From positions 342,920 to 406,919 of the forward strand of contig DKQK01000025.1 in assembly GCA_002471665.1 (NCBI GenBank): a stretch of DNA of 64,000 nucleotides, in the 5' to 3' direction. Positions 55,146-62,967 of the stretch are shown here, piece after piece. The position numbers and the translations under genes are program-made. Under the pieces are notes generated by a model. The model did not search any database, was not told where the DNA came from, and saw only the letters and a program-made list of their open reading frames with translations. Within the stretch, counting starts at the first letter, position 1. The number at the start of each line of letters is the position of its first letter. Source of the DNA: Gammaproteobacteria bacterium UBA7310 (GTDB lineage Bacteria > Pseudomonadota > Gammaproteobacteria > Pseudomonadales > Ketobacteraceae).

Positions 55146-55847
55146 TCAGGCAACCGTCTCCGAGGCCAGGCGCCTCACCAGGCTTTCCAGGCGATTCAAG
55201 GCCTCTTCCGGCGTCATGCCCTTCAACTGGCGGCGGGCATCAAACTCGGCCTGGGCCTCCGGCTTGGTTTTGGCCGGGCGCCGGCCTTTGTCATCCCCTT
55301 CCTGAACCTGGCGCAGCAGCGCAGTCAGTTCCAGCTTTTGCTGTTTACCCGCCTGCAATCCAGCCACCTGTTTACTGGCCCGCTCCAGCCTCTGTTTCAG
55401 CTCCGCCGTCAGCCGCTCCGGTGCGGCCTGAGACGCCGCTTTGGCAACTTTTTGCTGGGCCGACTTCAACATCGGGCTATCCGGTGCCCTGCTCTTCGCC
55501 ACCGGCCGGGACTGAGTGATTTTCCGCGGTGGCGGCGCGATTACCGCAGGCGGTTTGCTTCGGTTCAGGGCCTGCTCTCCCTCTTCCACCAACTCATCGA
55601 AAACCCGTTGCGACTCTTCCAAAACCAAATTCACGGTACCGGTTCCCAACGTACTGAGACGCCCAACAATAGTATCGGATCGACCGTAGGCGTGCCCCAC
55701 TTCCATAATCTGTCGGTATAAACGTGTACGCTCTGAATCCACAATACTGGCCAGCCCGACACCGGCCAGGCCAACTTTACGCAGATTGATACTTATTTTT
55801 TCGGCAAAGGACAGGTCTTCCGACACCAAGTCAGCTAACTTTCCCAT
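55146..55847 (-). CDS. Phasin-like (polyhydroxyalkanoate granule-associated) protein
   Basis: 233 residues. The N-terminal 95 residues are amphipathic helix with INLRKVGLAGVGLASIV and RVFDELVEEGEQAL, resembling PhaI/PhaF phasins. A Pro/Lys/Arg-rich linker and a second helical, Gln/Arg/Lys-rich part follow, as in histone-like PhaF tails. The alternative is another coiled-coil stress protein; no PHA synthase is in the window. recX starts 5 bp later. Confidence 0.62.
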   Translation of the reverse strand: MGKLADLVSEDLSFAEKISINLRKVGLAGVGLASIVDSERTRLYRQIMEVGHAYGRSDTIVGRLSTLGTGTVNLVLEESQRVFDELVEEGEQALNRSKPPAVIAPPPRKITQSRPVAKSRAPDSPMLKSAQQKVAKAASQAAPERLTAELKQRLERASKQVAGLQAGKQQKLELTALLRQVQEGDDKGRRPAKTKPEAQAEFDARRQLKGMTPEEALNRLESLVRRLASETVA

Positions 55848-55928
55848 TTCAAGTTCCCATGTTGTTAATGGAAGCCCTACGGCGCTCGGGCATTGCAGGT
55901 AATGCTACACAAATTCAGTAGAAATGAA

Positions 55929-55950
55929 AAAGCCCCATAAGCGGGGCTTT
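55929..55950 (-). terminator. Terminator of the sll1863-like gene
   Basis: AAAGCCCC pairs exactly with GGGGCTTT around ATAAGC; on the minus strand it ends in a U5 run. It lies 25 bp after the stop. Confidence 0.9.
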
Positions 55951-55975
55951 CGTGTTACGGGCTATACCACAAGGG

Positions 55976-56275
55976 TCAGTCTTTCTTCTTGCTCATAAAC
56001 TCGGACTTGGCAGACAGAAAACCGAGTTTCAGTGAATCCCAGGCTAACTCGACCCCTTCCTTGATATCTTCCCAGGCTTCTTCAGCGGCATCTTCCAGTT
56101 TATCGAACTTGACCTTGAGTTCGGCACGCTTCTCTTTCAGTTCACTGAGGGTATTGTCCAGTTTTTGCTTGTACTCACCCTGAGCCTCATCCAGCTTGGA
56201 TTCCAAACGTTCAATATCGTTTTCCCATTCCGCCAATTGCTGCTTCAGCTTTTCCATATACTCATGCTTGCTCAT
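55976..56275 (-). CDS. sll1863-like coiled-coil stress protein
   Basis: A 99-residue soluble protein that is nearly all charged coiled coil (KLKQQLAEWENDIERLESKL). Its C-terminal part (AWEDIKEGVELAWDSLKLG) is typical of the sll1863 family of stress-response proteins; the biochemical role is unknown. A GGGAGGAAG site precedes the ATG. A perfect Fnr box lies 57 bp upstream, so it is probably induced when oxygen falls. It has its own terminator. Confidence 0.75.
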   Translation of the reverse strand: MSKHEYMEKLKQQLAEWENDIERLESKLDEAQGEYKQKLDNTLSELKEKRAELKVKFDKLEDAAEEAWEDIKEGVELAWDSLKLGFLSAKSEFMSKKKD

Positions 56276-56331
56276 AATCTTCCTCCCGGTTGTTATGACT
56301 GAGACTTTGGCAGATGCCGGGCCGCGTCATA

Positions 56332-56345
56332 TTGATACATATCAA
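56332..56345. promoter_or_regulatory. Fnr/Anr box upstream of the sll1863-like gene
   Basis: TTGATACATATCAA is a perfect TTGAT-N4-ATCAA. The best -10 match at class II spacing (22 bp) is CAAAGT, which is weak. It could also serve the flavin monooxygenase, whose stop is at 56392, only as a downstream site. Confidence 0.8.
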
Positions 56346-56391
56346 GCAACTATTTCATAAACAAGACAAGCACATTCTTAGTCCGAATTGA

Positions 56392-57849
56392 TTACCCTGG
56401 ATTGGAAAACGTCATAACGCCGTCATCCACCTCACCGTAGCGCAACATCGCCAGATCCAGAGCATAATTCTGGTGCAGTTTCCAGGGAGCCTTGTTGCCC
56501 TGACGAGGCAGCTTGGGCAGGGCTCGTTTTACATAGCCGGACTGCATGTCCAGAAACGGCACTTCATGAACCGAGCTGTCGGAGAGGCGCGGAGTTGCCT
56601 GATGCATGCCTTTTTTGTCCATGGTTTTCAGCAGGCGGCACAGGTACTCCAGTGTAATATCGGCTTTTAACGTCCAGCTGGCGTTGGTGTAACCAAACAC
56701 CATGGCGAAATTGGGGATGTCCTTGAACATAACCCCCTTGTAGTTCATGGTTTGCGACATCTGTAACGGTTTGCCGTCCATCTCCAGTTCCATGCCACCC
56801 AACAATTGCAAATCCAAACCGGTCGCTGTGATGATGATATCCGCTTCCAATTCCTGCCCTGATTTCAGCAGAATTCCTTTCTCCGTGAAGGTGTCGATAT
56901 GATCGGTCACCACCGAAGCCTTACCATGGCGAATCGCCTTAAACAAATCACCATTGGGTACTGCACACAATCGCTCATCCCATGGATTGTAGCTGGGAGA
57001 AAAGTGCTTCATATCGAAGTTGTCACCCACCTGACGGCGCACCTGGGATAACAGCAGGCGACGGATCGCCTTGGGTTTGGCCCGCGCCAGTTTGTAAAAG
57101 AACATCTGGAAGCCCACATTACGGGTACGGGCCATACGGTAAACCACTTTGGCGGGAAGATACTTGCGCAGTTTGTTTGACAGCTTGTCCCGCAACGGCA
57201 CACTGGCAACATAAGATGGCGACCGCTGCAGCATGGTGATATGAGCCGTCTTCTCAGCCATGGCCGGTATCAGGGTCACTGCGGTGGCGCCACTGCCAAT
57301 AACGACAACCTTCTTACCACTGTAATCCAGGTTCTCGGGCCAGTGCTGTGGGTGCACTATCTGGCCTTCGAAGCGATCGCGCCCAGGAAACTCGGGGGTA
57401 TAACCCGCTGCATAATTGTAGTAACCGGTACAGCCCAGCAAGAACCGGCATTCGATCTGAATTACCTCACCGCTATCCACTTTTTGCACATCCACTGTCC
57501 AGGTTGCACGATCAGTGCACCAGGAGGCTTTCAAGGACTTATGCCCAAAGCGCACATGCTTTTCCACTCCGTACTCACGGGCCGTTTCCTGAATGTACGT
57601 TCGAATATCAGGGCCATCGGCAATGGCTTTCGGATTGGTCCAGGGTTTGAAGTTGTAGCCCAGGGTGTACATGTCAGAATCCGAGCGAATGCCGGGATAA
57701 CGGAAAAGATCCCAGGTCCCACCGATCGCCTGTCGGCCTTCCAGTATGGCGTAGGATTTTCCAGGCAGTTTTTTCTGCAGATGACAGGCGGCCCCAATAC
57801 CGGAAAGGCCAGCACCGATAATCAACACATCCACGAATTCCATCGTCAT
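56392..57849 (-). CDS. Flavin-containing monooxygenase (Baeyer-Villiger type)
   Basis: 485 residues with an FAD Rossmann motif (IIGAGLSGIGAACHL), an NADPH Rossmann motif (VIGSGATAVTLIPAMA) and the Baeyer-Villiger fingerprint FEGQIVHPQHWPE (FxGxxxHxxxWP). This subgroup includes AlmA-like enzymes acting on long alkanes or ketones. The substrate cannot be told from sequence. ATG at 57849, or a second at 57843. It lies between the sll1863-like gene and hsp20, divergent from the latter. Confidence 0.88.
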   Translation of the reverse strand: MTMEFVDVLIIGAGLSGIGAACHLQKKLPGKSYAILEGRQAIGGTWDLFRYPGIRSDSDMYTLGYNFKPWTNPKAIADGPDIRTYIQETAREYGVEKHVRFGHKSLKASWCTDRATWTVDVQKVDSGEVIQIECRFLLGCTGYYNYAAGYTPEFPGRDRFEGQIVHPQHWPENLDYSGKKVVVIGSGATAVTLIPAMAEKTAHITMLQRSPSYVASVPLRDKLSNKLRKYLPAKVVYRMARTRNVGFQMFFYKLARAKPKAIRRLLLSQVRRQVGDNFDMKHFSPSYNPWDERLCAVPNGDLFKAIRHGKASVVTDHIDTFTEKGILLKSGQELEADIIITATGLDLQLLGGMELEMDGKPLQMSQTMNYKGVMFKDIPNFAMVFGYTNASWTLKADITLEYLCRLLKTMDKKGMHQATPRLSDSSVHEVPFLDMQSGYVKRALPKLPRQGNKAPWKLHQNYALDLAMLRYGEVDDGVMTFSNPG

Positions 57850-58048
57850 ACCAAGCTCTCTATCACTATGATTTTATTAGAATTTAAACAACCTACCGGC
57901 CATTTAACCAAGCCAACTCTCGTGTAGCACAAAATTAAACCACTCAGCTTAGACATAGAACAATAAAATCACCGCCCTGTCACTGTCAATAAGGACCAAC
58001 ATTTGGTTTTTTGAGTCAATACAGTACGCAGACACAGTGCTGATGAAG

Positions 58049-58090
58049 TTGATACACATCAATTGAAATTTTCCCGGCCGGCCTTATAAA
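58049..58090 (+). promoter_or_regulatory. Class II Fnr/Anr promoter of hsp20
   Basis: TTGATACACATCAA (58049-58062) is a perfect Fnr box. The -10 TATAAA (58085-58090) follows after 22 bp, placing the box centre at -41.5 relative to a start site near 58097. This is textbook class II geometry. Confidence 0.88.
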
Positions 58091-58125
58091 CATCCCTGTA
58101 ACACTTACCTAGCGGAGGGAATCAC

Positions 58126-58575
58126 ATGACTACGTCAAAACAAATGAGCAACTCGTTACGCGGATTTGACAATTTCCAGCAGTTGGTGGACAACTTCTTC
58201 GGGCGCAGCAGCGGTGGATTTCCCGCCTTTGCTGACGAGGCTTTCAATATGCCGGCCACTGATATTTCCGAGAACGAATCAGAGTACAGCATCAGTGCGG
58301 AACTGCCTGGCATCCGCAAGGAAGACATCGATGTATCGCTACACGATGGTGTGCTGTCCATTGAAGCCCACAGCAAAAGCGAGCACGAGGAGAAAGGCGA
58401 CAAACAGATTCGCTCTGAGCGGCGTTATGGCAAATTTGTGCGGCGTTTCACCCTGGGGGACCATGTCGATGATGGCGCGGTACAGGCGACATTCGAAAAC
58501 GGCGTGCTCAAACTGATTGTTAAGAAAAGCGCCCCACAGGAAGCGCCCAAACCGAAAACCATCCCCATTGGATAA
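58126..58575 (+). CDS. Hsp20 family small heat-shock protein
   Basis: 149 residues with a central alpha-crystallin domain (about 45-135): SEYSISAELPGIRKEDIDVS, FVRRFTLGDHVDDGAVQA and FENGVLKLIVKK. These proteins hold unfolding proteins. An AGCGGAGGG site precedes the ATG. The upstream region has an Fnr box and no sigma-32 box, so oxygen limitation, rather than heat, may be the main cue. Confidence 0.95.
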   Translation: MTTSKQMSNSLRGFDNFQQLVDNFFGRSSGGFPAFADEAFNMPATDISENESEYSISAELPGIRKEDIDVSLHDGVLSIEAHSKSEHEEKGDKQIRSERRYGKFVRRFTLGDHVDDGAVQATFENGVLKLIVKKSAPQEAPKPKTIPIG

Positions 58576-58583
58576 ACAAAAAA

Positions 58584-58603
58584 GGCGCACCGCAAGGTGC
58601 GCC
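58584..58603. terminator. Terminator between hsp20 and fnr
   Basis: GGCGCACC pairs exactly with GGTGCGCC around GCAA. On the minus strand it is followed by U6, which fits the end of fnr; it also lies 8 bp after the hsp20 stop. Confidence 0.9.
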
Positions 58604-58626
58604 TCTTCCAGGCCTGAAGGCCGATC

Positions 58627-59388
58627 TCAGGCGGACTTCACCTTTGACTCCATGCCATTGGACATGTGACACAGGCCCTGCATATCAAGGACTTCCACTT
58701 CCTTGCCATCAACGAAGATAACACCCTGTTTCTGCAAACGGGTGAAGACACGGGAGACGGTTTCTACCGCCAACCCCAGAAAGTTACCGATGTCGTTGCG
58801 CGACATGGGCAGCCGAAAACCGGAAGCAGATAATCCACGCTTTGTATGCCGGGTAGAAATACTTAACAGAAGCGATGCAATGCGCTCTTCCGCGCTCTTC
58901 TTACTGAGCAACATGATCAACTGCTGGTCCGCCTGAATCTCTTTACTCATCAATTGAAAGAAATGACGTTGCAGAGACGGTATCTGGGCTGAAAGCACTT
59001 CCAGCTTATCAAACGGTATCTCACATACCGCTGCCGTCTCCAGTGCCTTGGCCGAGTTGGAATGAATATTGGTGCTGATTCCATCCACGCCCAACACTTC
59101 CCCCGGCAGATAAAAACCGGTTACCTGCTCTTCACCGTCTTCCGTCACCGAGTAGGTTTTGATGGTTCCGCTGCGAACCGCAAAGATCGATGCAAAGGGG
59201 TCACTGGCGCGAAACAGGTGCTCGCCTTTTTTCAACGGCTTGCTGCGCTTAATAATGTTATCCAGCTCGTTAAGCTGGGTGTTACTTACCGCCACGGGGA
59301 GGCATATTGGATTCAGGCTACAATCCGTGCAGGATACGTTGATATTGCGGGTAGGAACGCGGTTCTGGGATTCGTGCTCTGAAGACAT
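58627..59388 (-). CDS. fnr: Fnr/Anr-type oxygen-sensing regulator
   Basis: A CRP-family regulator with a 4Fe-4S oxygen sensor, 253 residues. Cys20, Cys23, Cys29 and Cys122 are the four conserved ligands. A cyclic-nucleotide-like domain (45-160) and a C-terminal HTH (MSRNDIGNFLGLAVETVSR) follow. The recognition helix ETVSR matches Fnr, whose target is TTGAT-N4-ATCAA. Three such boxes lie nearby. It is 77 bp after hemN; TGAACTAGTTCA just upstream is only a weak match to its box. Confidence 0.95.
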   Translation of the reverse strand: MSSEHESQNRVPTRNINVSCTDCSLNPICLPVAVSNTQLNELDNIIKRSKPLKKGEHLFRASDPFASIFAVRSGTIKTYSVTEDGEEQVTGFYLPGEVLGVDGISTNIHSNSAKALETAAVCEIPFDKLEVLSAQIPSLQRHFFQLMSKEIQADQQLIMLLSKKSAEERIASLLLSISTRHTKRGLSASGFRLPMSRNDIGNFLGLAVETVSRVFTRLQKQGVIFVDGKEVEVLDMQGLCHMSNGMESKVKSA

Positions 59389-59465
59389 AGGTGATTCCGT
59401 GCTGAATAACTGGGGCAGTCGTACTCATTGAACTAGTTCAGCGATACTAACACGGTTTTACACAC

Positions 59466-60875
59466 CTAGAGAACTCTTGAAAAACGTCTTCCCTCTTTCA
59501 CATGTTGCGGCAAATAGACATCAAACAGCATGCATATCTTCCTCACCACCAGGCGCCCCTTGGGGGTGACGTTATACACACCGTTTTGCAGGGACAACAG
59601 CCCGGCATTCACAAACTCATTCAAGCTTTTGATTTCACTTGAAAAGTAGTGTTCAAAACGAATACCAAACTGCGATTCTATCTGGGCCGGAATGAGCCAG
59701 TTCTGACACAGAAGTGACATGATGACCGCGCGACGGATTTCATCATCGGTTGACAGCACCACGCCCGCATTCAGTGGTGAGTTGTTTTCCTCCACAAGAC
59801 CCTGATACTCAGTGATGGATTTGGTGTTCTGGCAGTAAATATTGTTGATCAGACTGATGGATGATACCCCCAGCCCAACCAGATCAGCGTCTTTAAAGGT
59901 AGTGTATCCCTGAAAGTTCCGGTGCAAACTGCCTTCAGCCTGCGCCAGTGCCAGCTCATCGGTTGGTTTGGCAAAATGATCCATTCCGATATAGACATAA
60001 CCGGCATTCATAAGCTGATTGGAGGCGTCACATAATATTTGCAGCTTTTCTTCCGCCGGAGGCAGCGCTTCTTCCGGCAGCAAACTCTGGGATTTAAATC
60101 GCTGCGGCAGGTGAGCGTAATTAAACAAAGAAATTCGATCCGGTGACAGGTCGATTACTTTTGTTATGGTCTCGCGAACCGATGCAACCGTCTGGTACGG
60201 TAATCCATAGATCAGATCAAAGTTAACAGACCGATACTGATAGTTTCTGGCCGCCTGCAGCAAGTCTCTGATCTGCTCATAAGACTGCACCCGGTTAATG
60301 GCTTCCTGAACCCGTTGGTCAAAATCCTGAATGCCCAGGCTGATCCGGTTAAAACCAAGCCCCTTGAGTAAACCAAGCTTGTTCCCATCGATGGTGCGGG
60401 GATCGATCTCGATGGAGTATTCACCCCGTTCGGGTTCCACCAGATGAAAATGTCGGCCAATCTCAAACCACAGCTCTGTCAACTCGGCATCACTGTAATA
60501 GGTCGGTGTACCTCCACCCCAATGCATCTGATAAACCGGGCGCGCAGCATCGAAATCCTTCGACTTTAATCTGATCTCTTTGATTAATGCATCCAGATAG
60601 CGGCGCTTTTTCTCATCACTTTGGGTAATAACCTTGTTGCAGGCGCAGTAATAGCAAAGGGATGCACAAAACGGTAAGTGCACATACAGGGAGAGCGGCA
60701 TGCGGGAGGCATTACTACGGCCTACCGCATCTTTGTAATCCTGATCGGTGAATTCTTCATGGAACTGCAACGCGGTAGGGTAGGAGGTATAACGAGGGCC
60801 CGCTACATCGTGCAGCCTGATAAACTCACTGTCCCATAGTGAATCCTGACCTGACTCTTCTTTCACCAAACGCAT
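59466..60875 (-). CDS. hemN: Oxygen-independent coproporphyrinogen III oxidase HemN
   Basis: HemN makes protoporphyrinogen without oxygen, using radical SAM chemistry. It is 469 residues. Cys70, Cys74, Cys77 and Cys79 form CASLCYYCAC (CX3CX2CXC). HWGGGTPTYYSD and FNRISLGIQDFD are family motifs. It lies upstream of fnr, and an Fnr box with class II spacing precedes it. It complements oxygen-using HemF and works before HemH. Confidence 0.97.
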   Translation of the reverse strand: MRLVKEESGQDSLWDSEFIRLHDVAGPRYTSYPTALQFHEEFTDQDYKDAVGRSNASRMPLSLYVHLPFCASLCYYCACNKVITQSDEKKRRYLDALIKEIRLKSKDFDAARPVYQMHWGGGTPTYYSDAELTELWFEIGRHFHLVEPERGEYSIEIDPRTIDGNKLGLLKGLGFNRISLGIQDFDQRVQEAINRVQSYEQIRDLLQAARNYQYRSVNFDLIYGLPYQTVASVRETITKVIDLSPDRISLFNYAHLPQRFKSQSLLPEEALPPAEEKLQILCDASNQLMNAGYVYIGMDHFAKPTDELALAQAEGSLHRNFQGYTTFKDADLVGLGVSSISLINNIYCQNTKSITEYQGLVEENNSPLNAGVVLSTDDEIRRAVIMSLLCQNWLIPAQIESQFGIRFEHYFSSEIKSLNEFVNAGLLSLQNGVYNVTPKGRLVVRKICMLFDVYLPQHVKEGRRFSRVL

Positions 60876-60950
60876 AGAGTATTCCCGCTACCACTGAATA
60901 TTTACGAGTGTCATACACTGTGCATTATGCTGAAACCCGAACAAGGTATC

Positions 60951-60964
60951 TTGACCCACGTCAA
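60951..60964. promoter_or_regulatory. Fnr/Anr box upstream of hemN
   Basis: TTGACCCACGTCAA is a palindromic TTGAC-N4-GTCAA variant. On the minus strand CATAAT follows after 21 bp, giving class II geometry for hemN (start 60875). Confidence 0.75.
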
Positions 60965-61018
60965 CGCCAGGCATACGGGCGGGCAAAGTCCCCTCAAAGC
61001 GTTGATCCAAAACAAAAA

Positions 61019-61042
61019 AGCCGACGCATTACTGCGTCGGCT
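61019..61042 (-). terminator. Terminator of recA
   Basis: AGCCGACGCA pairs exactly with TGCGTCGGCT around TTAC; the minus transcript ends in U6. It lies 39 bp after the recA stop and shows that recA is not transcribed into hemN. Confidence 0.95.
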
Positions 61043-61081
61043 AAACAACTTTGGACATTGTTTTAAACGAATACGACTACA

Positions 61082-62110
61082 TCAGGCTTCTGCCAGAGCT
61101 TCTTCATCCTTTACCGGTGTTTTAACGCTCAACATCTGGTTGCGAATTTCCTGCTCAATGGTAGTGGCGATGTCCGTGTTATCTTCAAGGAACTTGGCCG
61201 CATTGGCTTTACCCTGCCCGATCTTATCACCCTGATAGGAATACCAGGCACCCGATTTGTCCACCAGGCCACAGGCCACACCTAAATCCAGCACCTCGCC
61301 CATATGATAAATACCCGACCCGTACAAAATCTGGAATTCAGACTGTTTGAAGGGAGGTGCCACCTTGTTTTTCACAACTTTAACGCGGGTCTCATTACCC
61401 ACCACTTCTTCACCTTGCTTCACTGCTCCGGTACGTCGAATATCCAGACGGACAGAAGAATAAAATTTCAGTGCATTGCCGCCGGTGGTGGTTTCCGGGT
61501 TACCGAACATAACACCAATTTTCATACGAATCTGGTTGATGAATACCACCAGGCAATTGGCCTGCTTGACACTGCCGGTGATCTTACGCAACGCCTGCGA
61601 CATCAGGCGTGCCTGCAAGCCTACGTGACTGTCACCCATTTCACCCTCGATTTCCGCTTTTGGCACCAAGGCAGCAACTGAATCCACAATAATCACGTCA
61701 ACCGCGTTGGAGCGCACCAACATATCGGTGATCTCCAGCGCCTGCTCTCCGGTATCGGGCTGGGAAACCAGCAGGTCGTCAACATTCACTCCCAGCTTCT
61801 GGGCATAAATAGGGTCCAGAGCGTGCTCCGCATCCACGAAGGCACAGGTTAAGCCCTGCTTTTGCGCCTGTGCCACGGTGCTCAATGTCAGGGTCGTTTT
61901 ACCGGAAGATTCGGGACCATAGATTTCAACAATTCGTCCCTTGGGCAGGCCCCCGATACCCAGGGCAATGTCCAGCCCCAGTGAACCTGTGGAAATGACG
62001 GGAATCGCCTGCAATTCCTGATCGCCCATGCGCATAACCGCACCCTTACCAAACTGCCGCTCAATCTGAGACAGCGCAGCACCCAGTGCCTTTTTCTTGT
62101 TGTCATCCAT
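61082..62110 (-). CDS. recA: Recombinase RecA
   Basis: RecA drives strand exchange and LexA self-cleavage. It is 342 residues from the ATG at 62110 with GAGG 8 bp upstream (the TTG one codon earlier is ignored). Walker A is GPESSGKT (65-72), and the L1/L2 loops MGDSHVGLQARLMSQ and GVMFGNPETTTGGNAL are standard. A perfect LexA box lies about 40 bp upstream. Confidence 0.98.
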   Translation of the reverse strand: MDDNKKKALGAALSQIERQFGKGAVMRMGDQELQAIPVISTGSLGLDIALGIGGLPKGRIVEIYGPESSGKTTLTLSTVAQAQKQGLTCAFVDAEHALDPIYAQKLGVNVDDLLVSQPDTGEQALEITDMLVRSNAVDVIIVDSVAALVPKAEIEGEMGDSHVGLQARLMSQALRKITGSVKQANCLVVFINQIRMKIGVMFGNPETTTGGNALKFYSSVRLDIRRTGAVKQGEEVVGNETRVKVVKNKVAPPFKQSEFQILYGSGIYHMGEVLDLGVACGLVDKSGAWYSYQGDKIGQGKANAAKFLEDNTDIATTIEQEIRNQMLSVKTPVKDEEALAEA

Positions 62111-62147
62111 CAATCATTCCTCACAGTTATTCGACTACCCAATCAAT

Positions 62148-62167
62148 TACTGTATATTTAAACAGTA
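62148..62167. promoter_or_regulatory. LexA (SOS) box of recA
   Basis: TACTGTATATTTAAACAGTA is a perfect 20-bp E. coli-type SOS box (CTGT-N8-ACAG). It begins just after the cinA stop and lies 38 bp upstream of the recA ATG; its TATACA on the minus strand may be part of the -10. Confidence 0.95.
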
Positions 62168-62755
62168 TTATTCTGAATCATCAAGTAATTGCGTTAATTC
62201 TTTTTTCTGGGCTGCTGTGGATAGCGCGGCCGGGGACGGCTGTTCAGCAAGCCAGCGGCGAATTCGCACCAGCAAGCCCTGTAGGGCAAGGGTGACGGCT
62301 GCCGCCCTCACATCACGCCTGCTGCCGGGCAGCACCGCCAGGGAGGCGTCCAGTTGCCCTCCCACATGCCAGGCCAACCAGACGGTGCCAACGGGCTTGT
62401 CGTCCGTGCCGCCATCCGGGCCGGCAATACCGCTGATGGCAACCGAAAAATCAGCGCCGGATTTCTTCAACGCACCGGCGGCCATCTCTTCCACCACGGC
62501 GCGACTGACGGCGCCATACTTGTTGAGCGTGCGCACCTTCACACCCAGCATATCCCGCTTGGCCTGATTACTGTATGAAATATAGGCTCGATCAAACCAG
62601 CCTGAACTACCGGCCACCTGAGTGATCGCCTGGGAGACCCAACCACCGGTACAGGATTCCGCTGTAACTATTTTTTTGTCCTGGTCTGTTAACAAAGCAC
62701 CGAGCTGTGTTGCCAGCGCTTCAATCAACAGCACTTGATCCGAGTACAACAACAT
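62168..62755 (-). CDS. pncC: CinA-family nicotinamide-nucleotide amidase (PncC)
   Basis: PncC deamidates NMN for NAD recycling. It is 195 residues with the family signature TAESCTGGWVSQ and SYSNQAKRDMLGV; GIAGPDGGTDDKPVGTVWLA follows. It is upstream of recA, as in E. coli and Pseudomonas. The C-terminal 30 residues extend past the usual family length. Confidence 0.94.
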   Translation of the reverse strand: MLLYSDQVLLIEALATQLGALLTDQDKKIVTAESCTGGWVSQAITQVAGSSGWFDRAYISYSNQAKRDMLGVKVRTLNKYGAVSRAVVEEMAAGALKKSGADFSVAISGIAGPDGGTDDKPVGTVWLAWHVGGQLDASLAVLPGSRRDVRAAAVTLALQGLLVRIRRWLAEQPSPAALSTAAQKKELTQLLDDSE

Positions 62756-62967
62756 TGACTGTTCTACGTGAGAAAATTGTCCTGAATTCTACTGGTTTAA
62801 TGCCCCTGGAACCACGCCGAATCCACCCTATTTTCGGTAGTTAACCGAGCTGACTTTTCTGCCTGTCCAACACCACCCATTTTAGCCTTCTAGTTCTTTC
62901 AAACCCACCCAGACAGGGTACAATGCCAGTTTTTGATTATTCAACTCAGGGCCCATCAGAAAACAGC

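Noticed and set aside
59428..59441. TTGAACTAGTTCAG palindrome upstream of fnr as an autoregulatory Fnr box
   Set aside because: Three bases differ from the consensus, including both inner T/A positions; kept only as a weak remark in the fnr entry.
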